From contig JBPCWO010000389.1 in the NCBI GenBank assembly GCA_051009475.1, positions 1 to 16,099 on the forward strand: DNA of 16,099 nucleotides, given 5' to 3'. The notes below the pieces were generated by a model, which saw nothing but the letters and a program-made list of their open reading frames with translations, had not been told where the DNA came from and searched no databases. Source of the stretch: CAXMNX01 sp051009475 (GTDB taxonomy: Bacteria; Pseudomonadota; Alphaproteobacteria; Rhodobacterales; Rhodobacteraceae). The translations under genes were made by a program, and so were the position numbers. Shown piece by piece: positions 15,163-16,099 of the stretch (positions are counted from its first letter, which is position 1; the number at the start of each line of letters is the position of its first letter).

Positions 15163-16099
15163 ATGGCACGGATCGATATTGAGTACCTTGGGAAGCCGGA
15201 GATTGATCAGGTCGCCCTGACGAACGATGAGATATTGGACGCGGTCGAGCAGGCCCTGATCGCTGCGGGACTTGGCAGAACGGTCATTGAACCAAGAGTT
15301 CACCTGACACCCGATCCCGCCTTCAACGGACACTTCAACGTGTTGCGCGGTTACGTCGAGCCATTAGGCTACGCCGGGGTCAAAGTCGTTGGCGATTTTG
15401 TTGACAATTACAAAGAGGGTTTGCCGTCAGAACTGGCGCTATTGAACTTGTTTTGCCCGCGCACCGGTATTCCCAAGGCCGTCATCGACGCGGCCGGAAT
15501 CACCGACATGCGCACGGGCGCGTTGACTGCGCTTGGCGCGAAATGGTTGGGGCCTGAAAACCCGCGAATTCTGGGGCATATCGGGGCGCGAGGAACGGCG
15601 TACTGGAATGTGCGTCTTCTCGATCATCTTTTCGTTTTTGAAGAGATCCGAGTGCATTCGCGCCGGCAGGAAAGCCGGGATGCCTTTGGCGAACGCCTGC
15701 GCAGAGATCTTGGCAAAGAGGTCATTGTTACAGAGGACTGGGAGAGTTGCCTCGATGGTGCGGATATTCTTGTCGAAGCGTCACGTCTGAACGCACCAGA
15801 ACAGCTTTTTGATCGCTCCTGGGTAAAGCCCGGCGCGTTCGTCGTGCCTTATGGCACGATGAGTACACTACCGATCGATTTCACAGAAGGCTTCGATAAG
15901 CTCGTGATGGATGACCTAGGGCAAATGCGCGCCGGCCACCTTGGGGCGCTGAGACCGCAAATCGACGCTGGCATCATAACCGAACAGAGTTTCTACGCTG
16001 AGATTGGCGAGATTGCCGCCCGGCTGAAACCCGGTCGAGAACACGCAGACGAAACCATCCTTTTCTGGCATCGCGGCATGTCGACAAGCGATATCGCAC
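15163..16099 (+). CDS. Ornithine cyclodeaminase/mu-crystallin family protein (3' end missing)
   Basis: 312 codons are present before the window ends, close to the usual full length of 310-350. Family landmarks are R45 in EPRVHL, K74 in AGVKVV, DNYKEGLPSE (81-90), R117 in DMRTGALTALGAK, a Rossmann nucleotide motif ILGHIGARGTAYW (136-148; G138, G141, G144) and an acidic pair in VMDDLGQ (D250/D251) near the catalytic aspartate of ornithine cyclodeaminase. Members of this family include ornithine and lysine cyclodeaminases, ketimine and pyrroline-2-carboxylate reductases, alanine dehydrogenases and EutC of ectoine use, so the substrate cannot be named. It begins 36 bases after hutU on the same strand, with no terminator seen between, so it is probably co-transcribed with the hut genes. 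It is not a normal member of the histidine pathway. Confidence 0.85.
   Translation, partial: MARIDIEYLGKPEIDQVALTNDEILDAVEQALIAAGLGRTVIEPRVHLTPDPAFNGHFNVLRGYVEPLGYAGVKVVGDFVDNYKEGLPSELALLNLFCPRTGIPKAVIDAAGITDMRTGALTALGAKWLGPENPRILGHIGARGTAYWNVRLLDHLFVFEEIRVHSRRQESRDAFGERLRRDLGKEVIVTEDWESCLDGADILVEASRLNAPEQLFDRSWVKPGAFVVPYGTMSTLPIDFTEGFDKLVMDDLGQMRAGHLGALRPQIDAGIITEQSFYAEIGEIAARLKPGREHADETILFWHRGMSTSDIA

Overview
The window looks like a chromosome segment of an alphaproteobacterium, probably Rhodobacteraceae-like. The grounds are moderately GC-rich coding DNA, a five-enzyme histidine pathway using HutF plus HutG, and neighbouring FAD-oxidoreductase/ALDH/DapA-type catabolic genes. The taxon is inferred, not proven. 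No rRNA, tRNA, CRISPR array or insertion sequence was seen.

Layout. (1) Positions 1-608, minus strand: a decayed or frameshifted gene resembling GspK, the minor pseudopilin of type II secretion, with perhaps the first codons of the next secretion gene at the very edge. (2) 601-5071, minus strand: a tightly packed catabolic operon, transcribed as FadR-type GntR regulator, DapA/DHDPS-family lyase, PuuC-like aldehyde dehydrogenase, then DadA/PuuB-like FAD oxidoreductase. The enzyme set matches the oxidase, deaminase and semialdehyde-dehydrogenase steps of hydroxyproline catabolism, but the substrate is not established. (3) 5072-5443: a divergent regulatory region with a TTGTATACAA palindrome and a perfect 8-bp hairpin. 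(4) 5444-7354, plus strand: a divergent paralogue of elongation factor G that lacks the usual catalytic His and switch I signature. (5) 7377-9873, minus strand: hutF, hutC and a single-domain rhodanese in one operon. (6) 9874-9945: a compact divergent hut control region, with a perfect 10-1-10 inverted repeat over the -10 element. (7) 9946 to the right edge, plus strand: hutI, hutH, hutG and hutU, joined by four-base start/stop overlaps, then an ornithine-cyclodeaminase-family gene cut by the window edge.

How the genes work together. HutH deaminates histidine to urocanate, HutU hydrates it to imidazolone propionate, HutI opens the ring to formimino-glutamate, HutF deiminates that to N-formylglutamate plus ammonia, and HutG releases glutamate and formate. 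HutC probably represses both hut transcription units from the inverted repeat between hutF and hutI. No histidine transporter gene is in the window. The most unusual gene is the EF-G-like GTPase between the two catabolic operons.
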